Shown here: positions 17,122 through 24,983 of the stretch, piece after piece
Layout: each line of letters starts with the position of its first letter
Position numbering within the stretch: the stretch's first letter is position 1
Assembly: GCF_030644365.1 (NCBI RefSeq)
Contig: NZ_CP130058.1
Location: 434,001-498,000, forward strand
Reading direction: 5' to 3'
Source: Schaalia sp. HMT-172
GTDB taxonomy: Bacteria > Actinomycetota > Actinomycetes > Actinomycetales > Actinomycetaceae
Length of the DNA: 64,000 nt
Made by a program: the position numbers and the translations under genes
The notes under the pieces: model-generated
The model's input: only the letters and a program-made list of their open reading frames with translations
Database searches by the model: none
What the model was told of the DNA's origin: nothing

Positions 17122-18840
17122 ATGCCCTCCGTCGATACCGCACGCGCGATCCTGTCCACCCTGGACGCCCTGGGCGTCACCCACGTCCTGTACTGCCCCG
17201 GCTCGCGCAGCGCACCCTTCGCCTACGCCCTCGAATCGGGGGCCTTCGGAGGGCAGGCGCGAGCCGTCCTCGACGAGCGTGGCGCCGGCTTCGCCGCCGT
17301 CGGCCTGGCCCGCACCGGCGCGCTGCCCGTCGTCATCGTCACCTCTGGAACCGCCGTCGCCGAACTGGCACCCGCCGTCCTGGAGGCCTCCCACGCCCGC
17401 CTGCCCCTCCTCGTCGTGAGCGCCGACCGGCCCGGCGAGCTCCGAGGCGTCGGCGCCTCGCAGGCGACCGACCAGGCCCGCCTCTTCAACACCCACGCCC
17501 GAGCCTGCGTCGACCTGGAGCCGCAGGAACCCTCGCCTCGCCTGGTCGGCCAACTCTCGCGCGCGCTCGCCGCCGCCACCGGCGCCCCCACGGGCACGCC
17601 CGGCCCGGTCCAACTCAACGTCGCCTTCCGCGACCCCCTCACGCCCCAGGCGCCCGCCCCCAGTGAAGGCGGCCTCACCGGCGACGAGGCCCCGGCCTCG
17701 TTCGTCCCACGCCCGACCCGGGTGCTCCCCGCCCGCCCCGCCCCCTCGCGATGGGAGGACATCGTCGGCCAGGCTCGCGCCGGCCTCATCGTCGCGGGCG
17801 AGGGCGCCTCGCCGCGGGCCGCACACTGGTCGCGGGCCTCGGGCTTCCCTCTCCTGGCCGAACCAGCCTCCGGGGCGTGGGCCCTCGGCGGCGTCACCCC
17901 CTTCGAGCAGGCCATCGTCTCCTCCGACCTCGCGCGCCAGGTCGACACCGTCGTCGTCACCGGGCGCCCGACCCTGTCGCGCCCCATCCACGCGCTCCTC
18001 GCACGCCCCGACGTGCGCGTCGTCGTCGCGGACCCCTGCGCGCCCTGGGTGGACATCTCGGGCAACGCGACCACGGTCGTCGCCGACCTTCAAGCCCCCG
18101 AGGGCCCGGTGCCGGGCCGCCTGGCCGACTGGTCGATGAGCGTCCAGGCCCTCTCCACAGGCGCCGGGGCGCGCATCGACCAGATCCTCGCCCGCGAGTC
18201 CGGGCGCACGATGATCGATCTGGCGCGCGCCGTCGCCTCCGCCACGTCCGGCCCGCTCGTGCTCGGCGCTTCCAACCCCGTGCGCGCCTTCGACCTGGGC
18301 GTCGCCTCCCTGTCCGGGCGCCTCGTGTACTCCAATCGAGGCCAGGCCGGCATCGACGGGACCGTCGCCACCGCGGTCGGCGTGGCCCTTGGGCTCGGCG
18401 CCGTCGCCCACCCTGACGAGGCCTCGGCCCCCGGATCCCCTCGGGGCGGGAAAGCAGCGGAGCCGGCCCATGCCCCGCGCGTCACCGTCGTCATGGGTGA
18501 CCTGACGCTGTGCCACGACGCATCCTCCCTCGCGCTCGCCGCGGCCACGGGAGCCCAGCTCGACATCGTCCTCGCCGACGACTCCGGCGGCGGCATCTTC
18601 GCCACCCTCGAACACGGGCGCGCCACCACCCCCGAGGCCTACGACCGCTGGTTCGGCGTCGCCCAAAACGTCAACTACGAGGCGCTCGCCGCCGCCTACG
18701 GCGTCGGTTTCGCGCGCGCCACCCACCCGCGCGAACTCGCCGCAATCCTCGCAGCCCCCGCGGCGGGACCCCGCCTCATCCACGCGCCCGTCGAACGGGC
18801 CGCGCACCTGTACACGGCCCTGCGCGGCGCGGCATGTTGA
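17122..18840 (+). CDS. menD: SEPHCHC synthase MenD
   Basis: A thiamine-diphosphate enzyme of 572 residues that joins isochorismate with 2-oxoglutarate, the first committed step of menaquinone synthesis. Visible family segments are YCPGSRSAPFAYAL at the N-terminus, VTSGTAVAELAPAV, SADRPGELRGVGASQATDQ, and the cofactor-binding region MGDLTLCHDASSL with VLADDSGGGIFATLEH. TAGGCT at 17110-17115, coinciding with the menC stop, lies 6 bases before the ATG, so an internal leaderless promoter is possible. The last seven bases of the gene are the start of a 17-bp tandem array. Confidence 0.93.
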   Translation: MPSVDTARAILSTLDALGVTHVLYCPGSRSAPFAYALESGAFGGQARAVLDERGAGFAAVGLARTGALPVVIVTSGTAVAELAPAVLEASHARLPLLVVSADRPGELRGVGASQATDQARLFNTHARACVDLEPQEPSPRLVGQLSRALAAATGAPTGTPGPVQLNVAFRDPLTPQAPAPSEGGLTGDEAPASFVPRPTRVLPARPAPSRWEDIVGQARAGLIVAGEGASPRAAHWSRASGFPLLAEPASGAWALGGVTPFEQAIVSSDLARQVDTVVVTGRPTLSRPIHALLARPDVRVVVADPCAPWVDISGNATTVVADLQAPEGPVPGRLADWSMSVQALSTGAGARIDQILARESGRTMIDLARAVASATSGPLVLGASNPVRAFDLGVASLSGRLVYSNRGQAGIDGTVATAVGVALGLGAVAHPDEASAPGSPRGGKAAEPAHAPRVTVVMGDLTLCHDASSLALAAATGAQLDIVLADDSGGGIFATLEHGRATTPEAYDRWFGVAQNVNYEALAAAYGVGFARATHPRELAAILAAPAAGPRLIHAPVERAAHLYTALRGAAC

Positions 18841-19020
18841 CGGGCGCGGCGAACTGACGGGTGCGGCTTGCCGGTGGGCGCGGCATGTTGACGGGTGCGG
18901 CGAACTGACGGGTGCGGCGTGCCGGTGGGTGCGGCGTGTTGACGGGCGTGGCGAACTGACGGGTGCGGCGTGCCGGTGGGCGCGGCGTGTTGACGGGTGC
19001 GGCGTGCCGGTGGGTGCGGT
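18834..19020. repeat. Array of eleven 17-bp units directly after menD
   Basis: The 187 bases divide exactly into eleven 17-bp units with the end consensus CGGGTGCGGC. Three unit types alternate: (A/G)TGTTGACGGG.., GAACTGACGGG.. and (T/G)TGCCGGTGGG... The order is 1-2-3, 1-2-3, 1-2-3, 1-3, giving a 51-bp higher-order period. It starts within the menD stop region and ends about 100 bases before htrA. Confidence 0.9.
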
Positions 19021-19116
19021 CACGGTTTTCAGGGAACTCACAGGGAGCTTCCAGTGCGCCTTGGAGGAAACGACGCATACTGGTGAACAACTTATGAACT
19101 GACACCAGAGGACACC

Positions 19117-20433
19117 ATGAACGAGTCTCAGATTCCCGCCTCCGGCGCCGCGGCGGCGCCCGACATTCCGCCCGCAACCCCGGCGACGGAGAACCCCGCC
19201 CCCTCCGCACAGGACACCCCAGCGGCCGACGGCACCTACTCCGCTCCCACGGGCGAACCCTACGGCGGATACGCGGCCCCGGCCTCGTCCGAGGCGGTCG
19301 CTCCCACGGTCATCGTGACCAAGAAGGGCCCGGGCTGGGGAGCGCTCCTGGGCGCGATGCTCCTGACGGTCGGCCTGACCCTGGGTGCGCTCTTCTACGT
19401 GCGCCCCGCGATGCTGCGAGCCTCCACGCCGACGAACCTCAACGGCGGCACCGTCGCAACCGTCCCCGCCTCCTCCGACGCCACCGACTGGACCGCCGTC
19501 GCCTCCGCCGTCTCCCCGGCCGTCGTCACCATCCAGGCGCAAGGCGCCTCGTCCGGCAGTACTGGCTCCGGCGTCATCTACGACGCCCAGGGCGACATCG
19601 TCACCAACTACCACGTCATCTCCTCCGTGCTCACCGGCGGGCAAATCCAAGTCACCCTGGCGGACGGGCGACTCTACGCCGCGCGCATCGTCGGCCACGA
19701 CAAGACGACGGACCTGGCGGTCATCCGCCTCGACAACCCGCCCGAGGACCTGACCGTCGCCCGCTTCGCGACCTCCTCAACCCTCCAGGTCGGCGCACCC
19801 GTCATGGCGATCGGCGCGCCACTGGGCCTGTCCAACACGGTCACGACCGGCATCGTCTCCGCCTTGAACCGCCCCGTCGAGGTGTCCATGGACGAGGACT
19901 CCACCTCCCAGGACCAGACGCAGGCGTCCTCCGACCTGGTCATCACCAACGCCATCCAGATCGACGCCTCGATCAACCCCGGCAATTCCGGCGGCCCGCT
20001 CTTCGACGCGACCGGCGCCGTCGTCGGCATCAACTCCTCGATCAAGTCCCTGGCGACCTCCTCCGACGGGCAGGCCGGCTCCATCGGCCTGGGCTTCGCG
20101 ATCCCCTCCGACCTGGTCGTCTCTGTTGCCGACCAGCTGATCGCCTCCGGCTCAGCCTCCCACGGTATGCTCGGCGTCACCGTCAAAGCCGCCACCGCCA
20201 CCGTCGGCTCCGACACCTACGTCGGCGCCGAAATCCAGGAGGTCACCTCCGGGTCGGGGGCCGCCATCGCCGGACTGCGAGTCGGGGACGTGATCCTCAC
20301 CGTCGAAGGGCAGGAAGTCACCAGCCCGAAACAGCTCGTCGGCTACGTGCGCCGCTACCGCGCCGGCGACACCGTCACCATGACGATCGAGCGTGATGGC
20401 GCCACACAGGACGTGTCGGTCACGATCCAGTAA
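19117..20433 (+). CDS. HtrA/DegP-like membrane-anchored serine protease with PDZ domain
   Basis: A 438-residue envelope protease or chaperone. A Pro/Ala-rich cytoplasmic N-terminus of about 70 residues precedes one membrane helix (LLGAMLLTVGLTLGALFYV, about 75-95). The trypsin-like domain has His near 166 (TNYHVI), Asp near 199 (TTDLAVI) and Ser near 291 (GNSGGPL). A C-terminal PDZ domain has GMLGVTV, GLRVGDVILTVEGQ and the end DVSVTIQ. All catalytic residues are present. The start ATG has AGAGGA upstream and a CATACT box further up. It lies between two short-unit arrays. Confidence 0.93.
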   Translation: MNESQIPASGAAAAPDIPPATPATENPAPSAQDTPAADGTYSAPTGEPYGGYAAPASSEAVAPTVIVTKKGPGWGALLGAMLLTVGLTLGALFYVRPAMLRASTPTNLNGGTVATVPASSDATDWTAVASAVSPAVVTIQAQGASSGSTGSGVIYDAQGDIVTNYHVISSVLTGGQIQVTLADGRLYAARIVGHDKTTDLAVIRLDNPPEDLTVARFATSSTLQVGAPVMAIGAPLGLSNTVTTGIVSALNRPVEVSMDEDSTSQDQTQASSDLVITNAIQIDASINPGNSGGPLFDATGAVVGINSSIKSLATSSDGQAGSIGLGFAIPSDLVVSVADQLIASGSASHGMLGVTVKAATATVGSDTYVGAEIQEVTSGSGAAIAGLRVGDVILTVEGQEVTSPKQLVGYVRRYRAGDTVTMTIERDGATQDVSVTIQ

Positions 20434-20436
20434 AGG

Positions 20437-20592
20437 GGGTGTGGCCTGTGGCGGCGAGTGCGTCCGTTGAGGCGTGACGTGAGTGCCCGTGGCGGCGAGT
20501 GTGCCCGTGGCGGCGAGAGCGTCCGTTGAGGCGTGACGTGAGTGCCCGTGGCGGCGTGTGTGCCCGTGGCGGCGTGACGTGAGTGCCGCGCG
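20437..20592. repeat. Short-unit tandem array after the htrA-like gene
   Basis: Two copies of a 59-bp period (starting near 20461 and 20520), built from smaller units such as GTGCCCGTGGCGGCG and GTCCGTTGAGGCGTGACGTGA. The leading GTGTGGCCTGTGGCG also occurs three times as the spacer of the array at 21188-21697, so the two arrays share a building block. Confidence 0.85.
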
Positions 20593-20598
20593 CTGACC

Positions 20599-20631
20599 AG
20601 GCCCGCCGCCCCTGCGAGGGGCGGCGGGCCT
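20599..20631 (+). terminator. Long perfect hairpin terminator
   Basis: AGGCCCGCCGCCCC and its exact complement form a 14-bp stem around loop TGCGA, downstream of the htrA-like gene and its array. There is no T tract. Confidence 0.75.
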
Positions 20632-20870
20632 GTGCGCGTGAAGAACGAGGGCAATGCTGAGGAGTGGTTGGATGGGGAGGCCGCGAAGATTCCAGCGGTG
20701 TACATCTCTAAGGCCAAACAGGCCGGGCCTCTGCATCCGCGATGAGGGGAGGAATGGTGGCGCTTCATAGTCGGCTGTGGGTGGAGGCGTGTTGTGCCGC
20801 CTGATCCGTGAGTTCTCGACCCGGGGACCATCGATCACCTCCGCCGCAACGCGGCCATGGCCTTGTGCGA

Positions 20871-20954
20871 TCACCCAGCATCCACACCAGCCTCGGCGGC
20901 AAATCCCCCACCGAATGCGAACTACACCAAGCGGCCTGGACGGCAGTCGAATAA
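20871..20954 (+). pseudogene. IS3-family transposase (OrfB) C-terminal remnant
   Basis: The + frame reads SPSIHTSLGGKSPTECELHQ and then AAWTAVE and a stop. This resembles the terminal His-Ser-Leu-Gly-x-x-(S/T)-P-x-E block of IS3-type integrase cores. No upstream DDE residues are found in frame, so only the last 27 codons remain. The 240 bases before it (20632-20870) hold one short open stretch reading GNAEEWLDGEAAKIPAVYIS that I cannot identify. Confidence 0.55.
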
Positions 20955-21187
20955 ACAAACCGTCAACGACTTGCGCACAGGCCCGGGCCTCCAAATCGAC
21001 GAGCAGATCACACCGGTCGCAACGCTGCCTCGAAGCAGAGCAGCAGCGGGTCGTGCAGAGACACCGCCCTAGCTGCTGGAAGGCCGATAGGGTGCAAGTT
21101 CGCTTATCAGCAAGGGCCTCGATCTCTACCCGCAACCCCTGACCAGCACCCGGTCCCCCAGACTCAACTTGGAAGAGCCTTATTAAG

Positions 21188-21697
21188 CTATCCGGATGTT
21201 GGTTACCTATCCGGATGTTGGGGCGGGGTGTGGCCTGTGGCGTTGCATGTGGATAGGAACCGCGTATCTGGATAGGAACCGCGTATCTGGATAGGAACGA
21301 CTGATCTGGATAGGTTATTTCGCTATCCGGATGTTGGTTACCTATCCGGATGTTGGTAACCTATCCGGATGTTGCTTACCTATCCGGATGTTGGGGCGGG
21401 GTGTGGCCTGTGGCGTTGCATGTGGATAGGAACCGCGTATCTGGATAGGAACGACTTATCTGGATAGGAACGACGTATCTGGATAGGTTATTAAGCTATC
21501 CGGATGTTGGTTACCTATCCGGATGTTGGTAACCTATCCGGATGTTGCTTACCTATCCGGATGTTGGGGCGGGGTGTGGCCTGTGGCGTTGCATGTGGAT
21601 AGGAACCGCGTATCTGGATAGGAACCGCGTATCTGGATAGGAACGACGTATCTGGATAGGTTATTTAGCTATCCGGATGTTGGTTACCTATCCGCGT
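21188..21697. repeat. 19-bp CTATCC/GGATAG array with inverted arms and 173-bp higher-order period
   Basis: Twelve units CTATCCGGATGTTGGTTAC and twelve facing units TGGATAGGAACCGCGTATC, each stepping by 19 bases. They occur in blocks 2-4-4-4-4-4-2 alternating in direction. Blocks are joined on one side by GGGCGGGGTGTGGCCTGTGG-type spacers and on the other by TAGGTTATTAAGCTATCC-type centres. The whole pattern repeats every 173 bases (21218, 21391, 21564). The centre GGATAGGTTATTAAGCTATCC is the exact complement of one in the array at 60003. It lies between two convergent genes. Confidence 0.92.
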
Positions 21698-21806
21698 GAT
21701 GGCCGAATCTGCTGCGTCTGGGAGCCTGTCAATCTCTCTGGGCTCAGGCTTGTGTTGTAGGCACTTCGTTGAGGGGGTGCGCGTGCCTGCGGAACGTGGG
21801 GCGCCC

Positions 21807-21908
21807 GTGACGAGAGCTCGTCGTCGTTTGACACCTAAGTATCGTCGTGATGGTGTGAGGCCGGTGCCGGACATGGGCTCGACGATCGCATTTATGGCTG
21901 GGGATTGA
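21807..21908 (+). pseudogene. IS3-family OrfA N-terminal remnant
   Basis: The frame reads VTRARRRLTPKYRRDGVRPV and then PDMGSTIAFMAGD and a stop. This resembles the opening of IS3-family OrfA proteins (RRR-x-(S/T)-P-E-(Y/F)-(K/R)-x-x-A-V-x-L-V ... G-x-(S/T)-(I/V)-A). The recognition helix is cut off by the stop. The OrfB remnant at 20871 lies before it instead of after, so they come from separate copies or a rearranged one. Confidence 0.5.
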
Positions 21909-21991
21909 GGGCTGGGCGAATCGGCGGTGAGCGGGTAGATCGCACTCGAACGCGACAGACCCCCAGACGACGACCGAGCGTCCCGCCGGCC

Positions 21992-23386
21992 TCAGACCCC
22001 GAGGGCGTCCAGGAGCGGACGCATCTTCGCTTCCGTCTCGGTCAACTCCAAGTCGGGGTCTGAATCCGGCATGATGCCGGCCCCGGCAAACAGGCGCAGG
22101 CGCGTCCCCGACGCCAGCCCGCAGCGCAGGGCGATCGCGAACTCGCCGTCGCCCGCCGTGTCCACCCAGCCCACCGGCCCCGAGTAGCGGCCGCGCTCGG
22201 TGTCCTCCAGCTCCTCAATGAGGCGCATCGCGGCGTCGCGCGGAGTGCCGCACACTGCCGCCGTCGGATGCAGCGCGGCCACCAGGTCCAGCAGGTGCGC
22301 CGCCCCCAAACGTGCGTGAATGTCAGTCGCCAGGTGCACGACGTTGGGAAGCGACAGCAGGAACGGGCCCTGCGCGCGCACGTCCAGGCACAGGCGCTCC
22401 AGGATGGAGGACACCGACTCCGACGCCAACTCGTGCTCGCGCAGGTCCTTCGCACTCGACGCCAAGGCCTGCCCCTCGCCGGGCTTACACGTGCCAGCCA
22501 GGACGCGCGACGACGCGGTCCCGCAGGCGGCAGCGATCAGCATCTCCGGAGACGCCCCCACGAGCGAATCCACGCAAAACCGCCACGTCGACGGATACAG
22601 GTCGGTCAGGCGCTCCAGCAGGAAACGCTCATCGAAGCCCCGCGAGCACCGGATCGTCATGTCGCGCGCCATCACGGCCTTGTCGGCGGCGCCCTCGCGC
22701 AGGCGAGCCGCCATCGAGCGCACCGAATCGCGCCACTGGGTTCGCGACATCGACCCCTGCCCGAACGTCAGAGACTCCGGCACGCGGGGAGCGGGCCTCG
22801 CCTCGACCAGGGCAGCATCAACCGCCGCCAACGGATCCGGGGCCTGCCCGATGCCCGCCGTGATCGCCCAACGCGCCCCGGCCTCGTCGATCAGAGTCAG
22901 CGCCGGCACGAAGGCCACCGAGCGGGCGGGGGACCGGAACGCGAAGGACGCGAACAGGACGGGGGAGGGGGCGCCGCCGGTGGGGGACGAGGCCGTGGTG
23001 GCCTCCCCGGGGCGATGCGCGCCAGCGTATGGGGTGGGGGACGAGGCCGTGGTGGCCTCGCCGGTGCGTGCTGCGCCAGCGTACAGGACGGGGGAAGGAG
23101 CGTCGCCGGTGGCGGCTTGTCCGGGGCGATGCGCGCCAGCGGTCGGGGCGGAAGATGAGACGGGGGCAGCCTCCCACGCGCGGCGCACCTGCGCGATCAC
23201 GTCCGGGGTTGCGGATTCGAGCGTCAGCGCCCGCCCGAGGCCCACCATCTGGCGGCGCTCACCCAACCACGCCGCGCCACCCGACGGCGGAAGCAGGGAC
23301 GTCAGTGAGCAAGTAGACCCCGGGTGCTCGGGGGGTAGAACCAACGCCCGAAAAACAAGGCGTGAGCAACCAAAGTCGTCATGCAT
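21992..23386 (-). CDS. menF: Isochorismate synthase MenF
   Basis: A chorismate-utilising enzyme of 464 residues that converts chorismate to isochorismate, the entry to menaquinone. The C-terminal catalytic half is well conserved: VGASPEMLIAA, LAGTCKPGEG, SSAKDLREHELASE, HPTAAVCGTPRDAAM, GRYSGPVGWVD and FAGAGIMPDSDPD. The N-terminal half contains a low-complexity insert, about residues 80-140, made of 18-residue repeats (GEATTASSP...YAGAHRP) encoded by 54-bp units at 22987-23148. TACCAT lies 7 bases before the ATG, suggesting a leaderless transcript. It diverges from menG. Confidence 0.9.
   Translation of the reverse strand: MHDDFGCSRLVFRALVLPPEHPGSTCSLTSLLPPSGGAAWLGERRQMVGLGRALTLESATPDVIAQVRRAWEAAPVSSSAPTAGAHRPGQAATGDAPSPVLYAGAARTGEATTASSPTPYAGAHRPGEATTASSPTGGAPSPVLFASFAFRSPARSVAFVPALTLIDEAGARWAITAGIGQAPDPLAAVDAALVEARPAPRVPESLTFGQGSMSRTQWRDSVRSMAARLREGAADKAVMARDMTIRCSRGFDERFLLERLTDLYPSTWRFCVDSLVGASPEMLIAAACGTASSRVLAGTCKPGEGQALASSAKDLREHELASESVSSILERLCLDVRAQGPFLLSLPNVVHLATDIHARLGAAHLLDLVAALHPTAAVCGTPRDAAMRLIEELEDTERGRYSGPVGWVDTAGDGEFAIALRCGLASGTRLRLFAGAGIMPDSDPDLELTETEAKMRPLLDALGV
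22987..23148. repeat. 54-bp in-frame tandem repeat inside menF
   Basis: Three degenerate units with a 54-base period (starts near 22987, 23041 and 23095), sharing GACGAGGCCGTGGTGGCCTC and GCGATGCGCGCCAGCG blocks. The period is a multiple of three, so copy changes add or remove 18 residues without breaking the frame. Confidence 0.8.
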
Positions 23387-23444
23387 GGGTCCAATGGTAG
23401 GAGCAGGGGCGGCGGCGCGCGAAAAGACGTGGGAGGATTAACGC

Positions 23445-24152
23445 ATGACAGAAGCCCCACGCGCCGACCTCACCAAGGTCCCCGAAGAGATTGCAACGAT
23501 GTTCGACTCCGTCGCCACGCGTTACGACATGATGGACACGCTGATGACGGGCGGTTTGAACCATGTCTGGATGACCGCGCTGCGCAAGGCAGTCGCCCCC
23601 CACCCCGGCGAACGCATCCTCGACCTGGCCGCCGGCACCGGCGCGTCGGCCGCCTCCCTGGCCAAGGGTGGCGCCGAAGTCGTCGCCTGCGACCTGTCGG
23701 AGGGCATGATCGAGGTCGGACGCGAACGCCACCCCGAGCTCGAATTCGTCCACGGTAACGCCATGGACCTCGACTTCGAAGACGGCTCCTTCGACGCGGT
23801 CACCATCTCCTGGGGCCTGCGCAACATTCCCGATCCCGCGCTCGCGCTGCGCGAAATGGCCCGCGTCGTGCGTCCCCGTGGGCGCCTCGTGATCCTGGAG
23901 TTCTCCACCCCGCCCTCGCGCGCGTTCCGCAGCCTGTACAACGTCTACCAGAAGACGGTCATGCCGACGATGGCGCGCCTGGCCTCCACGAACGACGGGG
24001 CCTACGACTACCTCGTCGAGTCGATCCGCCAGTGGCCCGCGCAGGAGGAGATCGCGCGCATGGTGGCCGCCAATGGCTGGAGCGAGGTCGAATACCGCAA
24101 CCTGACCGGCGGCATCGCCTGCATGCACCGCGCCGTCAAGCCGCTCCCGTAG
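23445..24152 (+). CDS. menG: Demethylmenaquinone methyltransferase MenG (UbiE family)
   Basis: An S-adenosylmethionine-dependent methyltransferase of 235 residues carrying out the final ring methylation of menaquinone. Features are FDSVATRYDMMDTLMTGGLN, SAM motif I LDLAAGTGASAASLA, NAMDLDFEDGSFDAV, ISWGLRNIPDP and the C-terminal GGIACMHRAVKP typical of UbiE/MenG. The ATG has GGGAGGA upstream. It diverges from menF across 58 bases and ends at a hairpin. Confidence 0.92.
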   Translation: MTEAPRADLTKVPEEIATMFDSVATRYDMMDTLMTGGLNHVWMTALRKAVAPHPGERILDLAAGTGASAASLAKGGAEVVACDLSEGMIEVGRERHPELEFVHGNAMDLDFEDGSFDAVTISWGLRNIPDPALALREMARVVRPRGRLVILEFSTPPSRAFRSLYNVYQKTVMPTMARLASTNDGAYDYLVESIRQWPAQEEIARMVAANGWSEVEYRNLTGGIACMHRAVKPLP

Positions 24153-24165
24153 TGTGACCAACGAC

Positions 24166-24199
24166 GAGGCCGGGGCCCCTCCCGTGGGGTCCCGGCCTC
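24166..24199 (+). terminator. Hairpin terminator after menG
   Basis: GAGGCCGGGGCCCC and GGGGTCCCGGCCTC pair around a short loop with one bulged T, 13 bases after the stop. The outer stem uses the GAGGCCGGGG sequence common throughout this window. Confidence 0.75.
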
Positions 24200-24427
24200 T
24201 CGCGTTGGGTGCCGAAAGCGCGGCGCGCCCTCGGGGCTGGGTGGGCTCAGTGCCCGCGCGCTGGGTTATATTGCTGTGCAGTGCTGGTTGTTGGTGCGCG
24301 CGCCGCGGGTTTTCTGGGCGCCGAGCCTTGCGGTTCCTCTGGCGTCCTGCGCGCCGGTGGGGCCTTCGCGGCTGGTGTTGTTCGGTGCGTTGCTCTGATG
24401 CCCAGGTATGGCTCTCAACCAGTAATT

Positions 24428-24542
24428 TCGCATGCAATTTCCCCGCAACTCTTTCAAATCTTGAAATCAGATCGTTGGAATTGCAACGTTTTCAGACTTT
24501 ATTGAAACTTCATCCAATCGAATTGCATGCGACTTTTCTAAG
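24428..24542 (+). repeat. Dispersed inverted-repeat element, copy B
   Basis: A 115-bp element from TCGCATGCAATTTCCCC to CGAATTGCATGCGA. The interior contains CTCTTTCAAATCTTGAAATC and CGTTGGAATTGCAACG. The middle matches the reverse complement of copies D-F (CTCTTTCAAACATTGAAACC), showing they are one family in two orientations. It is intergenic, before menJ. Confidence 0.85.
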
Positions 24543-24871
24543 GCCATGCCTCGCTGCCGCCCGCGGGTGCCGTGGCTAGGCCCGTGTCTCGAAGCGCGCC
24601 CGTGCTCTCCAGTTCGAGTAACCGCTTGCGTGACAAGTGTTGCGAGTACGAGTAGGTGGGCGGGAATGAGGTCGGAAGGGCTTCGGCGCGAGCCCGTCCC
24701 GAGCGGGTGCGTCGGCCTCGTTTCGCGGCGGCCAGCCCTCGTCAGCGCTCGTGGAGGCGAGGTTGCCGCCAACATTTACGACAGGGAAACGTTGCGCAAA
24801 TGGGGGTGGAGGGCGTGGCCCGCCCCGGCCTCGTTGCCCCAAAAGACGCCAAAAAGTGCGCTCGGTCGCCG
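24543..24871. other. Intergenic stretch with no recognisable gene
   Basis: About 330 bases between the repeat element and the menJ control region. I see no supported reading frame, RNA gene or hairpin terminator here. It contains two copies of the common GGCCTCGTT motif (near 24716 and 24830). Confidence 0.5.
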
Positions 24872-24895
24872 AGGTGAGGGTGACCTAGCTAGGCT
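24872..24895 (+). promoter_or_regulatory. Candidate DtxR/IdeR-like box and -10 of the menJ-nuo operon
   Basis: AGGTGAGGGTGACCT (24872-24886) agrees with the core of the iron-repressor consensus AGGTTAGCCTAACCT at 11 of 15 positions, with intact AGGT and ACCT ends. It directly precedes TAGGCT (24890-24895), a plausible -10. Binding here would tie the iron-sulfur-rich complex I to iron supply. This is a visual match only. Confidence 0.35.
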
Positions 24896-24901
24896 GGCAC
24901 G

Positions 24902-24931
24902 CGGAATGAGGTGATGTGCACACCTCATCCG
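24902..24931 (+). promoter_or_regulatory. Inverted repeat in the leader of menJ-nuo
   Basis: TGAGGTG and CACCTCA (24907-24913 and 24921-24927) form a perfect stem that is extended by CGGA/TCCG with one bulge. Within it, TGTGCACA is itself a palindrome. It could be an operator or a leader hairpin just after the expected transcript start; it lacks a T run and sits too far from the start codon to be a terminator. Confidence 0.4.
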
Positions 24932-24983
24932 CCTTGCACACTCGCGCGGATGCACCCGCGCGCCCACACAACGGAGGAATGCC

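Noticed and set aside
16030-19698. A minus-strand open frame of 1222 codons
   Set aside because: It runs antisense to menC and menD and through the 17-bp array into htrA. The frame is open because of GC-rich third positions and the peptide is Gly/Arg/Asp-biased without any domain.
21188-21697. CRISPR array
   Set aside because: Units touch with no unique spacers, alternate in direction, and no cas genes are present.
21188-21697. Plasmid-type iteron origin
   Set aside because: No rep, parA or dnaA gene is near and the same units occur elsewhere without one.
24902-24931. Riboswitch in the menJ-nuo leader
   Set aside because: Only one simple hairpin is visible, with no conserved ligand-binding core or alternative terminator.
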